Of a stretch of 64,000 bases of DNA, positions 17,917-27,111 are shown in pieces. The notes under the pieces were generated by a model that worked only from the letters and a program-made list of their open reading frames with translations, was not told where the DNA came from and did not search any database. Location of the stretch: assembly GCA_038200275.1 (NCBI GenBank), contig JBBPYC010000031.1, forward strand, positions 1 through 64,000. The letters run 5' to 3'. Source of the DNA: JBBPYC01 sp038200275 (GTDB lineage: Bacteria > Pseudomonadota > Gammaproteobacteria > Burkholderiales > Burkholderiaceae_C). The first letter of the stretch is position 1, and each line of letters begins with the position of its first letter. A program made the translations under genes and the position numbers.

Positions 17917-18402
17917 TCAAAAGATATACCGCGCGAAGGTCTGCGGCAGCGACGGCTTGATCCACACCAGCAATGCATTTAAATACGGCGCGCCTGCCGA
18001 CTCGCGCCAGACCGGGCTCTGTCCGAGCGGTGTCAAGCCCGCAACCACCGCAACCGCCAATAACAACACCATGGCACGCGCCAGACCGAACACCACGCCC
18101 AGCGCCCGGTCCACTGGTCGCAAGCCCACCGCGTTTACCGCCTTCTTGATCAACGACACCAGCAGTCCGCCGATAAAAGCAGTCAGGATGAACACCAACG
18201 CGAACGCCGCGGCGTAACGTAGCGGCTCCGCCAGATCCCCGAGCGGCAAATGCGACGCGAGCGAAGGCGCCAGCCACTGGGCGAATAAAAACGCCCCAAT
18301 CCAGGACACCAGCGACAGCACTTCGTAAACCAGCCCGCGCCACGCGCCGAGCAGCAGCGATACCGCCAGCACGACGATCAGGCCCCAGTCGACAGCAGTC
18401 AT
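17917..18402 (-). CDS. cvpA: CvpA family inner-membrane protein
   Basis: 161 residues with four hydrophobic segments and the family opening AVDWGLIVVLAVSLLLGAWRG. CvpA was named for colicin V production and is linked to envelope homeostasis. It is a standard neighbour of purF, here 68 bp upstream in the same direction. Confidence 0.92.
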   Translation of the reverse strand: MTAVDWGLIVVLAVSLLLGAWRGLVYEVLSLVSWIGAFLFAQWLAPSLASHLPLGDLAEPLRYAAAFALVFILTAFIGGLLVSLIKKAVNAVGLRPVDRALGVVFGLARAMVLLLAVAVVAGLTPLGQSPVWRESAGAPYLNALLVWIKPSLPQTFARYIF

Positions 18403-18460
18403 CCGCCAGGCGCAAGTGAGGTCGGCCGCTGCACAGTCGCAATCGGGCGTTGCCCCACTG

Positions 18461-19396
18461 CTACATCGTCAGGATTGACGCGGGCAAGCTCACACCTTTG
18501 AGCTTCGACGCCGCATCGTCGGCCTCGGCCCGTGTCGCAAACGGCCCCACCCGAACCCGAATCCAGGTGTCGGAGCCAATCTTGGTTTCCTGCATGAACG
18601 TCTTGACGCCTGCGCGCTCCGCTTTGGTACGCGCCGAACGAGCGCGCTCCGGCTCCGAGAACGCACCAATCTGCACCACGTAGCGTCGGCCTACCGAAGC
18701 CGCCGCCGCTGCCGCCTCCTTCTCGCTCCTGCCCTGCAGCAACGCACGAGCGCGCGCAGACTCCTCGAGCTTGGCGATGCGCAATTCGTCGCGGGAAGGC
18801 GGCTTCGGTCCGGGCCGCTCGATCGGTGCGGCTGCAGCCGTCGCCTTGGCGGGCTCACGCTCAGCAGGACGACTTTTCTCGGCCGCGCGTTCTGGCGGCT
18901 TCTCGGCAACCTTTTCTGCGGCAGCTTTCGCTTCGGCCGCAGATTTGCGAGGTCGGTCGGTGCTTGGATCGGGCTCGGGCGCGGAATCGGCCTGGACGAC
19001 CGAATCGGACTTCTTCACGTCGGGACCACTGGGCGATGCCTTCACGGAGGCAGCAACCGGATCGCGCCCCGCTGTTGCTGCACTGGACCGCGCCAGCGGC
19101 AGTGCAGCAGCAATTGCTGCACCGCTGGCCGCAGGTGCAACCGGCGAACCGGTCACATCGGTCGGCTTGAGCGCATTGCGCTCCGGCAACTCAATGGGGA
19201 TGTCTTTCGCAACCGGTCGTGGCTGGGTGTCAAACAACAGCGGAAAACCCACCACGCCGGCTGCCACCAAAACCGCCGCACCAATCAGCCGATGCCGCGC
19301 ACGCCGACGCATCGATTCCACCGATTCGGCCGAGCCTTTCGGATTGCGGCGATTTTCCGTGTCGCGGCCGATTGATCGGGGTCTGAAGAGTGCCAT
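18461..19396 (-). CDS. SPOR-domain cell-envelope protein (DedD/FtsN-like)
   Basis: 311 residues. A basic cytoplasmic N-terminus with one membrane helix (near residue 35: LIGAAVLVAAGVVGFPLLF) is followed by a long Ala/Pro/Lys-rich periplasmic linker and a C-terminal SPOR domain (YVVQIGAFSEPERARSARTK to the end). SPOR domains bind denuded septal peptidoglycan, so the protein probably works at the division site. It lies between folC and cvpA, the normal Burkholderiales order. Confidence 0.9.
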   Translation of the reverse strand: MALFRPRSIGRDTENRRNPKGSAESVESMRRRARHRLIGAAVLVAAGVVGFPLLFDTQPRPVAKDIPIELPERNALKPTDVTGSPVAPAASGAAIAAALPLARSSAATAGRDPVAASVKASPSGPDVKKSDSVVQADSAPEPDPSTDRPRKSAAEAKAAAEKVAEKPPERAAEKSRPAEREPAKATAAAAPIERPGPKPPSRDELRIAKLEESARARALLQGRSEKEAAAAAASVGRRYVVQIGAFSEPERARSARTKAERAGVKTFMQETKIGSDTWIRVRVGPFATRAEADDAASKLKGVSLPASILTM

Positions 19397-19484
19397 GGGA
19401 GAAAAATGATTGGCCGAGCGCAGCCGGTTTCAACGCATCCGCTGGTTGAAAAAAGGATTTCCGGGGCTGCGGCCGGACCGCGAT

Positions 19485-20804
19485 TCAGTGTCCGTTGGCA
19501 GCCATCACGGCACCCACCGTAACGAACGATCCGAACACGATGATTCTATCAGCCGGGGTGCTCTCAGCGACCGCTGCAGCATACGCCTCAAGCGGATTGG
19601 CAAAGCATCGGGCCGTGGCCTTGACGGGGTTGTTAAGCGCATCAAACACCACTTTCAAATCGCCCGATTTGGCCGCGCGCGGCGTCGGCAGATCGCAGAA
19701 ATACCAGCGGTCCACCAACGGCGCAATGCGGCGCAGCATGGTCGGCAGATCCTTGTCCGCCATTGCACCGAACACGGCGTGTGTGACCGGATAAAAACCC
19801 ATCGCATCGAGGTTTGCCGTCAACGCGGCCACTGCGTGCGGATTGTGTGCCACGTCCAACACGACCGCCGGCTGGCCCGGCAGCAGCTGGAACCGGCCCG
19901 GCAACTCGACCAGCGACAGCCCACCGCGCAGCGCCTGCGCACTGACGGGCAACCGCTCGCGCATTGCCGTCAGCGCGGCGAGCACACCGGCTGCGTTCAC
20001 CAGTTGATTGGCACCACGCAATGCCGGATAGGCCAAGCCGCTGTAACGGCGCCCACCGCGCTCAGTCGAAGCGCTCCACCCCCACTGCAGCCGTTCGCTG
20101 CCGGCGACACCCGTTAGCGAGAAGTCACGGCCCGCCATCCACAGGTCGGCGCCAATGGCGTTTGCATGCTGCTCGATGCTCGCTGGTGGCAACGGATCGC
20201 TGACAACCACCGGCCGGCCGGCCCGCATGATGCCAGCCTTTTCAAAGCCGATCGATTCGCGGTCGGCCCCAAGGTACTCCATGTGGTCGAGGTCAATGCT
20301 TGTGATGACTGCGCAATCGGCATCGATGATGTTGACCGCATCGAGCCGCCCGCCGAGCCCCACTTCAAGCACCGCCACGTCGATACCCGATTGCGCCATC
20401 AGACGCAGAATCGCAAGCGTGGTGAACTCGTAATAGGTCAACTCGACCGCTTCAGAACCATCTGCCCTATCGGCACCCGTGCGTGCGCGCTCGACCGCTT
20501 CGAAGTGCGGTAGCAGCGCCGTACCATTGATCACCTCGCCGCCGATGCGACAGCGTTCCTCGAAACGAATCAGGTGCGGGGAGGTGTACACGCCGCAGCG
20601 CCAGCCCGAACGTTGCAGCACCGCTTCGAGCATGGCGCAGGTCGACCCTTTGCCGTTGGTGCCAGCCACCGTGATGACCGGGCAGGTCAACCGCAAGTCG
20701 AGCCGCTCGGCAACTCGGCGCACACGGTCCAGACCGAGCGCAATGCCAGCTGGGTGCAACTGCTCGGCATAGGCCAGCCAGTCGTTCAATGTATTCATCT
20801 GCAT
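19485..20804 (-). CDS. folC: Folylpolyglutamate synthase / dihydrofolate synthase
   Basis: 439 residues of the Mur-ligase family. The ATP-binding loop TVAGTNGKGSTCAML and the YTSPHL segment near residue 75 are intact, with the C-terminal Mur-like domain (VLDVAHNPHAVAAL) after them. It adds glutamate to dihydropteroate and to folates. It is the first gene of the leftward folC-SPOR-cvpA-purF-metZ-gltX series. The usual upstream partner accD is absent here; a divergent ppnP takes its place. The ATG at 20798 is an alternative start. Confidence 0.95.
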   Translation of the reverse strand: MQMNTLNDWLAYAEQLHPAGIALGLDRVRRVAERLDLRLTCPVITVAGTNGKGSTCAMLEAVLQRSGWRCGVYTSPHLIRFEERCRIGGEVINGTALLPHFEAVERARTGADRADGSEAVELTYYEFTTLAILRLMAQSGIDVAVLEVGLGGRLDAVNIIDADCAVITSIDLDHMEYLGADRESIGFEKAGIMRAGRPVVVSDPLPPASIEQHANAIGADLWMAGRDFSLTGVAGSERLQWGWSASTERGGRRYSGLAYPALRGANQLVNAAGVLAALTAMRERLPVSAQALRGGLSLVELPGRFQLLPGQPAVVLDVAHNPHAVAALTANLDAMGFYPVTHAVFGAMADKDLPTMLRRIAPLVDRWYFCDLPTPRAAKSGDLKVVFDALNNPVKATARCFANPLEAYAAAVAESTPADRIIVFGSFVTVGAVMAANGH

Positions 20805-20906
20805 AGGGCGTCAACTGCAACAATCGGGCCTGCATCTGGGGCGCGTTTCAAGATCGATCGCCGTGCGACGATCGCAACGACTCATCACTTTGAAGGACGA
20901 TTATTC

Positions 20907-21227
20907 ATGCCCACGCAATCCCTGGCCAACGCAACGGTCGGCACGGTCGCCAATGTGTATTTCGAAGGCCGCTGCGTGAGCCACGGCCTGCAGCTGGCAG
21001 ACGGCAGCAAGAAAAGCATCGGCGTGATCCTGCCAGCCACGTTGCGCTTCACCACCGCTGCAGCCGAGCGCATGGAATGTGTCGCGGGCCGGTGCGAGTA
21101 CCGGCTGGACAGCACCAATGACGCATGGTCGGCGTCAAGCCCAGGCGAATCGTTTTCGATCCCAGCCGATACGTCGTTCGAAATTCGCGTCGACACGGCT
21201 TATCACTACATCTGTCATTTCGAATAG
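20907..21227 (+). CDS. ppnP: Pyrimidine/purine nucleoside phosphorylase
   Basis: 106 residues, a small cupin-like protein of the DUF1255/YaiE family. It cleaves several nucleosides with phosphate to free base and ribose 1-phosphate. Family segments seen are NVYFEGRCVSHGLQLADGS, GVILPATLRFTT and the terminal YHYICHFE. An AAGGA about ten bases upstream of the ATG supports the start. It is divergent from folC, with about 100 bp between them. Confidence 0.93.
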   Translation: MPTQSLANATVGTVANVYFEGRCVSHGLQLADGSKKSIGVILPATLRFTTAAAERMECVAGRCEYRLDSTNDAWSASSPGESFSIPADTSFEIRVDTAYHYICHFE

Positions 21228-21295
21228 CCAACCTGCAAGCGGATCAGACGGCTGACCAGCAGCCGCACCAGTCAGCGCAGCTGCTGGTACCCGCG

Positions 21296-23209
21296 TCAGC
21301 GCGTCGGTCGGACCGTGCGCTTTTTTGCCGCGTCGCGCGGCACGAATACTTTGCCCGTGCCGGCTGGGCGTGCCGGTCGGTCATGTGCACCTCGGCTGTC
21401 CATGGGTGGGCGCCGATCGACGAACTCGCCGCCGCCGCGCCGCTGCTGGCCGTCGCCCACTGGCGCTGCATCGCGCCACGGCTCACTGCTGCCGCCAGTC
21501 CGTGCACCGGCAGGCTGCCAGTCGCGCTGGAATCGGTCACCACCACCGCCACCGAAGTCGCGTGACGGTTCGCCCCTGCCACCGCCTCGACGATCGGCAT
21601 CGAAACGACCGCCACCGTTGCCACCGCCTGCCCAACCGCTGTTGCCACGCGGCGCCCCACCACCGCCACCTTCGCGACGACCACCGCGCGGCGCGCTGTA
21701 ATCGCGCTCGCCGCCACGACCGCCGAAGCCACTCCGAGGCGCGCTCGGCGCCCGTTGCTGTGGCTCCAGGCCAGCGATCACGTCGGTCTTTAGCGGCTGA
21801 CGGGTCAGCGCTTCGATGTCGAAGATGCGGCGGCGATCGCGAAATTCGGCAAAGCTCACGGCCAGCCCGTCGCGACCGGCGCGGCCAGTGCGACCGATGC
21901 GGTGCGTGTAGTCTTCCGCCTTCATCGGCAGGCCGAAGTTGAATACGTGCGTAACGGTGGGTACGTCGATGCCGCGCGCGGCGACATCGGTTGCCACCAG
22001 GATCTGCACTTGGCCTTGGCGAAGTGCCATCAGGCGGCGGTTACGCAAGCCCTGGCTCAGCGCGCCGTGCAGCGCCACCGCCGAGAAGCCGGCTTGCTGC
22101 AAATCCCCTGCCAGCGAATCGCACTCGATCTGGGTGCTCGCAAACACGATCGCCTGATCGATCGTGGTGTCGCGCAGCCAGTGGTCAAGCAGCTTGCGCT
22201 TGTGCTGCGGGTTGTCGGCCCAGAACAGTTTCTGCGTGATGTTACTGTGGCGTTCCTGCGGGTTGTCCACCTGAATACGGCGCACCGACGCACCCTGATT
22301 GCGCATCACGCGCAACGCGAGCTGCTGGATGCGCGGCGCCAGCGTGGCGCTGAACATCATGGTCTGGCGCCGGTCGATCGTGAGTGCGTTGATGTCGGCC
22401 AGATCATCGGCAAAGCCCAGGTCCAGCATGCGGTCGGCTTCGTCGATCACGAGAAACTGCACCGCATCGAGCCGCAACTGCGACGAGCGTTGCAAATCGA
22501 GCAACCGGCCCGGCGTCGCAATCACGAGATTCGCGTTTTGCAGCCGCGCAATCTGCAACTGATACGGCATGCCGCCAATCACGTTGGCAACCCGCAGGCC
22601 ACGGCAGTGTTTGACCAGCTCGATCGCGTCGTGCGCGACCTGCTGCGCGAGTTCTCGCGTGGGGCACAACACCAGCGCACCCGGGGCAGCAGGCTTGAAG
22701 TGACGCGTGTTGGTCGGGTCCTTGCGCTTTGGCTTCTTCGGCATGGCTTCGCCGCTGGCTTCGGCTTCTGCGCGGGCACGCTCGAACTCGGCCTTTTCGG
22801 CGGCTTCGGCGGCGGCTTGCTGCTTCAGCAAAGTCTGCAGCACTGGCAGCAAAAATGCGGCGGTCTTGCCGCTGCCGGTCTGGCTCGAGACCATCAGGTC
22901 GTTCGTCGAGCGGCCATCGGCATCGGCTTCCAGCGCAAGCGGAATGGTCTGCTGCTGAACGGACGTCGGCTGCTGGTAGCCGAGGTCTTCGACAGCGCGC
23001 AGCAGTTCGGGCTCGAGGCCAAACAGCATGAAGCCGTTCGGCGCAAGGGGCACCTCAGGTGTCTCGGTGACTTCCAGAACTTCAGCTTCTTCGGCCTGAG
23101 GCTCGGGCTGCACACTGTTGCCGGCCATCTGCCGGTCGGGGGTGGTTTCGGTATCGTTGTGGGAATCGGCAGACGAAAAATCGTTGCCCGCGTTGAATGC
23201 GTCGGTCAT
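21296..23209 (-). CDS. rhlE: DEAD-box RNA helicase, RhlE type, with RGG-rich tail
   Basis: 637 residues from the ATG at 23209; the longer open frame upstream has no family similarity. Helicase motifs in order: Q motif with GYQQPTSVQQQTIP, Walker A SQTGSGKTAA, PTRELAQQ, TPGRLLDL, the DEAD box (VIDEADRML), SAT, and HRIGRTGRAGR. About 50 charged residues (AEAAEKAEFERARAEAEASG) are inserted between Walker A and motif Ia. The last 130 residues are Gly/Arg-rich and probably bind RNA. Such helicases remodel rRNA and mRNA, often in the cold. Confidence 0.9.
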   Translation of the reverse strand: MTDAFNAGNDFSSADSHNDTETTPDRQMAGNSVQPEPQAEEAEVLEVTETPEVPLAPNGFMLFGLEPELLRAVEDLGYQQPTSVQQQTIPLALEADADGRSTNDLMVSSQTGSGKTAAFLLPVLQTLLKQQAAAEAAEKAEFERARAEAEASGEAMPKKPKRKDPTNTRHFKPAAPGALVLCPTRELAQQVAHDAIELVKHCRGLRVANVIGGMPYQLQIARLQNANLVIATPGRLLDLQRSSQLRLDAVQFLVIDEADRMLDLGFADDLADINALTIDRRQTMMFSATLAPRIQQLALRVMRNQGASVRRIQVDNPQERHSNITQKLFWADNPQHKRKLLDHWLRDTTIDQAIVFASTQIECDSLAGDLQQAGFSAVALHGALSQGLRNRRLMALRQGQVQILVATDVAARGIDVPTVTHVFNFGLPMKAEDYTHRIGRTGRAGRDGLAVSFAEFRDRRRIFDIEALTRQPLKTDVIAGLEPQQRAPSAPRSGFGGRGGERDYSAPRGGRREGGGGGAPRGNSGWAGGGNGGGRFDADRRGGGRGEPSRDFGGGGGDRFQRDWQPAGARTGGSSEPWRDAAPVGDGQQRRGGGEFVDRRPPMDSRGAHDRPARPAGTGKVFVPRDAAKKRTVRPTR

Positions 23210-23627
23210 GGTGTTTTGCTCACGCTCATGGCAGGCACCGCAACGGTTCAAAGTTGCAGGCAGCCGCGCCAAATGGTTCAAAAACATCGACCATTTCAGC
23301 GAAGCTCCGAGCTGCTTGGCCGTTTGCACAACACCGGACGAAGTCGGCATTGGAAGCGGGTTGCAACCTTGGGGCAATTTTTGGATATTGCCGCTTGAGT
23401 GATCTCTCTGCGGGGCTCCTCGGCTTTTGTCGCTGAAACGTGCAAGGCGCACACCCGAGTGACATCTTCCAAGTGCTGGCCGCGCGATCAAATGCGAAAG
23501 GCAGATGCACAAATTGCACAACTTCGAGCTCAGCGAGGTGCTGTTTGGGAACCCCGCATGGCACTTCTGAAGTGCAGCCACCGATTATCGCATGGATACG
23601 GGTTTTTACCTAACCTGAATGGCTCTG
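23210..23627. other. Intergenic region upstream of the RhlE-type helicase gene
   Basis: About 420 bp with no supported gene. It should hold the helicase promoter and a long 5' leader. A perfect small inverted repeat (GGCAAT ... ATTGCC, 23373-23392) with an A/T-rich loop could form a hairpin in that leader. Nothing else was recognised. Confidence 0.35.
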
Positions 23628-24275
23628 TCAGTCACTCATGCGCAGGAATCGGTCGCGGTAGTGCTCGAGTTCGTCGATCGACTCATGCACGTCGGCCAGC
23701 GCAGTGTGCTTTTGCTGCTTCTTGAACGAGGCCGCGACTTCTGGACGCCAGCGCTTTGCCAGCTCCTTGAGCGTGCTGACGTCCAGATTGCGATAGTGAA
23801 AGAACGCTTCAAGCTTCGGCATGTAGCGCGCCAGAAACCGCCGGTCCTGCCCGATCGTGTTGCCGCACATGGGCGAGCCGCTCTTCGGCACATAAGCACT
23901 TAAAAAATCGATGATCTGCTGCTGCGCATCGACTTCCGTCAGCGTCGATGCCTTGACCTTCGCAGTCAGGCCGCTCGCGCCGTGCGTCTTCGTATTCCAG
24001 ACGTCCATCCGACTGAGCAGCTCATTGCTCTGGTGGATCACGAGCACCGGGCCTTCCACGCGTGGCGTCAGATGCGGCCCAGTCACGACGACCGCGATTT
24101 CGATGATGCGCTCTATTTCCGGGTCAAGCCCCGTCATCTCGCAATCGAGCCAGACGAGGTTGTGCTCTGACTTCGCCAGGGAGCCGTCGTCTGCGGCCAA
24201 GGGTGTGGTGGTGGCGCCAGGCGCAATTGCGGCTGGGTCAAGAGGAAGCTGCGAGGGAAGCTGGGTATCGGGCAT
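23628..24275 (-). CDS. orn: Oligoribonuclease
   Basis: 215 residues from the ATG at 24275. This is about 30 residues longer at the N-terminus than E. coli Orn because of a Pro/Ala-rich leader. It degrades 2-5-nt RNA oligomers and linear di-GMP in the cytoplasm. The DEDDh exonuclease residues are visible: LVWLDCEMTGLD, then CGNTIGQDRRFLARYMP, then KHTALADVHESIDELEHYR. It is divergent from the M48 peptidase gene, with 70 bp between the starts. Confidence 0.93.
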   Translation of the reverse strand: MPDTQLPSQLPLDPAAIAPGATTTPLAADDGSLAKSEHNLVWLDCEMTGLDPEIERIIEIAVVVTGPHLTPRVEGPVLVIHQSNELLSRMDVWNTKTHGASGLTAKVKASTLTEVDAQQQIIDFLSAYVPKSGSPMCGNTIGQDRRFLARYMPKLEAFFHYRNLDVSTLKELAKRWRPEVAASFKKQQKHTALADVHESIDELEHYRDRFLRMSD

Positions 24276-24345
24276 GGCATTGATTGTCGTGGATGCCCCC
24301 CAAGCGACCTGCCCGCGCGACAAGCGCCTAAACTTCTGCGCATCC

Positions 24346-25644
24346 ATGCCTGAATCCAACGACTTTCTTTCTGCCGCTTTTGCGCTCACTGTGGCTTTCG
24401 CAGTGGCCGTGATCGTGATGCTGCTGGTGCAGTTCTGGCTCGCGTCGCGCCAGATTCGCTACGTCGCAAAACACCGCGACGCCGTTCCACCCGCGTTCGT
24501 CGACCACGTCAGCAAGACCGCGCATCAACGCGCAGCCGACTACACCATCGCCAAGACCCGCTTCGGCCTGCTCGATGCGGCGTTCAGCGCAGCGCTGCTG
24601 ATCGGCTGGACGTTGCTGGGCGGGCTCGATGCGCTGAACCGCGCGCTGCTGGGCGTGCTCGGCCCTGGGATGGGTCAGCAATTGGCGCTGCTCGGCGCGT
24701 TTGCGGTGATCGGTGGGCTGCTCGAGCTGCCAATTTCGCTCTACAAAACGTTCGGCATCGAAAAACGCTTTGGCTTCAACCGCATGAGCGGGAAGCTCTG
24801 GCTGACCGATCTGGTCAAGTCGACCGTCTTCGGTGCCATCATTGCACTGCCGATCGCCGCGCTGGTGCTCTGGCTCATGAGCGCGGCCGGCACCTATTGG
24901 TGGCTCTGGGCGGCCGGCGCCTGGATGGCCTTCAACCTGCTGCTGCTGGTGGTCTATCCGGTCTACATCGCGCCGATGTTCAACAAGTTCGAGCCGCTGG
25001 CCGACGAGGTCTTGAGGACGCGTGTGACGCAGCTGATGCAGCGCTGCGGCTTTGCAGCCGACGGCCTGTTCGTGATGGACGGCAGCAAGCGCAGTGCGCA
25101 TGGCAATGCGTATTTCACCGGTTTCGGCGCAGCCAAGCGCGTGGTGTTCTACGACACGCTGCTGGCGCGGCTGGCACCGAACGAGGTGGACGCCGTGCTC
25201 GCACACGAACTCGGCCATTTCAAGCACAAGCACGTGATCAAGCGGATCGCGCTGATGTTCGCCTTGAGCTTCCTGGGCTTTGCGCTGCTCGGCTGGCTGT
25301 CGGCCAAGCCATGGTTCTACAGTGGCCTGGGCGTCACACCGAACCTTACGGCGGGTGCGCCGAACGACGCGTTGGCGCTGCTGCTGTTCATGATGGCTTT
25401 GCCGGTGTTCAGTTTTTTCATCTCGCCACTGGCCGCGCAGTTGTCGCGCCGCGATGAATTCGAAGCCGATGCGTACGCGGTGCAGCAGACCAGCGGCGGC
25501 GATCTGTCGGCGGCGTTGCTCAAGCTGTACGAGGACAATGCAGCAACGCTGACACCGGACCCGCTCTACGTGCGTTTCTACTATTCGCACCCGAGCGCGG
25601 CAGAACGGCTCGAGCGGCTCGTGCCGTCGATCCAGCATGCCTGA
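24346..25644 (+). CDS. M48 family membrane metalloprotease (Ste24/CAAX type)
   Basis: 432 residues from the ATG at 24346. Several membrane helices surround a zinc site: HELGH in VDAVLAHELGHFKHKH, with the third ligand Glu in RRDEFEADAYA. The N-terminal domain with TLLGGLD and ELPISLYKTFGIEKRFGFN is the hallmark of Ste24-like proteases rather than the shorter HtpX. It probably degrades or processes inner-membrane proteins. It overlaps the next gene by eight bases. Confidence 0.92.
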   Translation: MPESNDFLSAAFALTVAFAVAVIVMLLVQFWLASRQIRYVAKHRDAVPPAFVDHVSKTAHQRAADYTIAKTRFGLLDAAFSAALLIGWTLLGGLDALNRALLGVLGPGMGQQLALLGAFAVIGGLLELPISLYKTFGIEKRFGFNRMSGKLWLTDLVKSTVFGAIIALPIAALVLWLMSAAGTYWWLWAAGAWMAFNLLLLVVYPVYIAPMFNKFEPLADEVLRTRVTQLMQRCGFAADGLFVMDGSKRSAHGNAYFTGFGAAKRVVFYDTLLARLAPNEVDAVLAHELGHFKHKHVIKRIALMFALSFLGFALLGWLSAKPWFYSGLGVTPNLTAGAPNDALALLLFMMALPVFSFFISPLAAQLSRRDEFEADAYAVQQTSGGDLSAALLKLYEDNAATLTPDPLYVRFYYSHPSAAERLERLVPSIQHA

Positions 25645-25984
25645 CATGTTGTTTGCGAAGCCGAATCGGCCCCCTGCGCCCGACTCTGTCTCATTGAATG
25701 CTACGCAAATCGTAGCAGGCCTGACGCATGTCAGTGGCTGGCGACTCGACGGCGAAGGCCCGCAGGTGGCGATTGAAAAATCGTTTCGCTTTGCCGATTT
25801 CGCTGAGTGCCTCGGCTTTGTGAATGCGCTCGGCTGGGTTGTTCGGCAGTTGGGCCATGCCCCCGCGCGCGCATCGATCGAGTCGGGCAGCGAGGTGCGG
25901 GTTCGCTGGTCAACGCCCGCCGTCGGCGGCCTGTGTGCACTTGACGTCGAAGCAGCGCGGCAAACCGATGCGTTGTTGGGCTGA
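25637..25984 (+). CDS. Pterin-4a-carbinolamine dehydratase-like protein with altered active site
   Basis: 115 residues with the PCD fold pattern (KSFRFADFAECLGFVNALGW and a C-terminal WSTPAVGGLCALDVEAARQTDALL). True enzymes carry HHPD followed by a T-H pair. Here the sequence reads GHAPA and STP, so only one of the three usual histidines remains. Either the enzyme has decayed or the fold has another role, such as the dimerisation co-factor function known for PCD proteins. It overlaps the M48 protease gene and lies just before rsgA. Confidence 0.75.
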   Translation: MPDMLFAKPNRPPAPDSVSLNATQIVAGLTHVSGWRLDGEGPQVAIEKSFRFADFAECLGFVNALGWVVRQLGHAPARASIESGSEVRVRWSTPAVGGLCALDVEAARQTDALLG

Positions 25985-26017
25985 TCGATTGCGGCATCCC
26001 GTATCTCGGGGCCGCCA

Positions 26018-26989
26018 TTGAGCAGCAATGCATCGGCCGCAGGACACCTGCGCACGGGTCTGGTGGTGGCGGGCTACGGCCGGCACTGCGTGGTCGAGAC
26101 CGACGACGGCCAGCGTTTGATCTGCCACCCGCGCGGCAAAAAAAGCGAAGTGCTGGTGGGCGACCGGGTGCGCTGGCAACCGAGCACAGACGAAGGCACC
26201 ATCCAGTCGATCGATCCGCGCCGCAACCTGTTTTGGCGACAAGACGAACTGCGCAGCAAGGCCTTTGCGGCGAATCTGGATCAGGTGTTGATCCTGCTGG
26301 CGGCCAATCCGGTGTTTTCGGAATCGCAACTCGCACGTGCGCTGATCGCTGCCGAAGCCCAGCAAATTACGCCGCTGATTGGCCTGAACAAGCAAGACCT
26401 GATTGTGCCGTTTGCCGCCGCATGGCAGCGGCTTGCGCCCTACGCGGCCATGAGGTATGAGGTGTTGCCGCTGGCGCTGACCGATGCGGCAGACTCTGGC
26501 GCGGCCCATTTGCGCGAACGGCTTGACGGCCAGGTCACGCTGGTCCTCGGGCCCTCCGGCACCGGGAAAAGCACGCTCACGAACCGCTTCGCACCGGGCG
26601 CCGCAGCGGCCACGCGGGAGACCTCCAAGGCGCTGAACTCCGGCAAGCACACGACCACCAGCACCACGCTGTACTGGCTCGACGCGGAGCGCCGAAGCGC
26701 GCTGATCGATTCGCCCGGATTTCAGGAGTTCGGCTTGGCGCATATCGACCCGATGCAGCTGGCGAAGTTGATGCCGGACTTGGCGCCGCTGACCGAACAC
26801 TGCCGATTTCACAACTGCACGCACCGGCACGAACCTGGCTGCGAACTGGTGACTGCCGTCGCGGCGCAGCAGACTGCCGATCCAGCAAACGCGCACAAAA
26901 GCGGCATCGACCTAGGCCCATCCATCATCGGCCGCTACAAGATTTATTGCGATCTGTTCACCGAGTTGAGCCAGCCGAAGACGTACTGA
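26018..26989 (+). CDS. rsgA: Ribosome small subunit-dependent GTPase A
   Basis: 323 residues, starting at TTG (26018) because no ATG or GTG fits upstream in frame. Layout: N-terminal OB-fold (GLVVAGYGRHCVVETDDG), circularly permuted GTPase with GLNKQDL before the P-loop GPSGTGKSTL, and a C-terminal zinc knuckle (CRFHNCTHRHEPGC). RsgA checks maturation of the 30S decoding centre. It lies 33 bp after the PCD-like gene. Confidence 0.94.
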   Translation: MSSNASAAGHLRTGLVVAGYGRHCVVETDDGQRLICHPRGKKSEVLVGDRVRWQPSTDEGTIQSIDPRRNLFWRQDELRSKAFAANLDQVLILLAANPVFSESQLARALIAAEAQQITPLIGLNKQDLIVPFAAAWQRLAPYAAMRYEVLPLALTDAADSGAAHLRERLDGQVTLVLGPSGTGKSTLTNRFAPGAAAATRETSKALNSGKHTTTSTTLYWLDAERRSALIDSPGFQEFGLAHIDPMQLAKLMPDLAPLTEHCRFHNCTHRHEPGCELVTAVAAQQTADPANAHKSGIDLGPSIIGRYKIYCDLFTELSQPKTY

Positions 26990-27111
26990 CGGCCGAGCGG
27001 TGCGATTGGCTGCGGCGATTCAGGCTACCAGCTGCCGAAGCCGAATCGCGCAGACAGGTGGGCCAGAACATGCGGGCCAGACTTGGCAGTTCGGTTGCAT
27101 CCATTCGGTTG

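Noticed and set aside
21902..23398. Plus-strand frame of 498 codons
   Set aside because: It is antisense to the RhlE-type helicase gene and lacks any recognisable domain.
24328..26055. Minus-strand frame of 575 codons
   Set aside because: It is antisense to the M48 protease and PCD-like genes, is rich in Arg/His/Gln as expected of a high-GC shadow, and has no family features.
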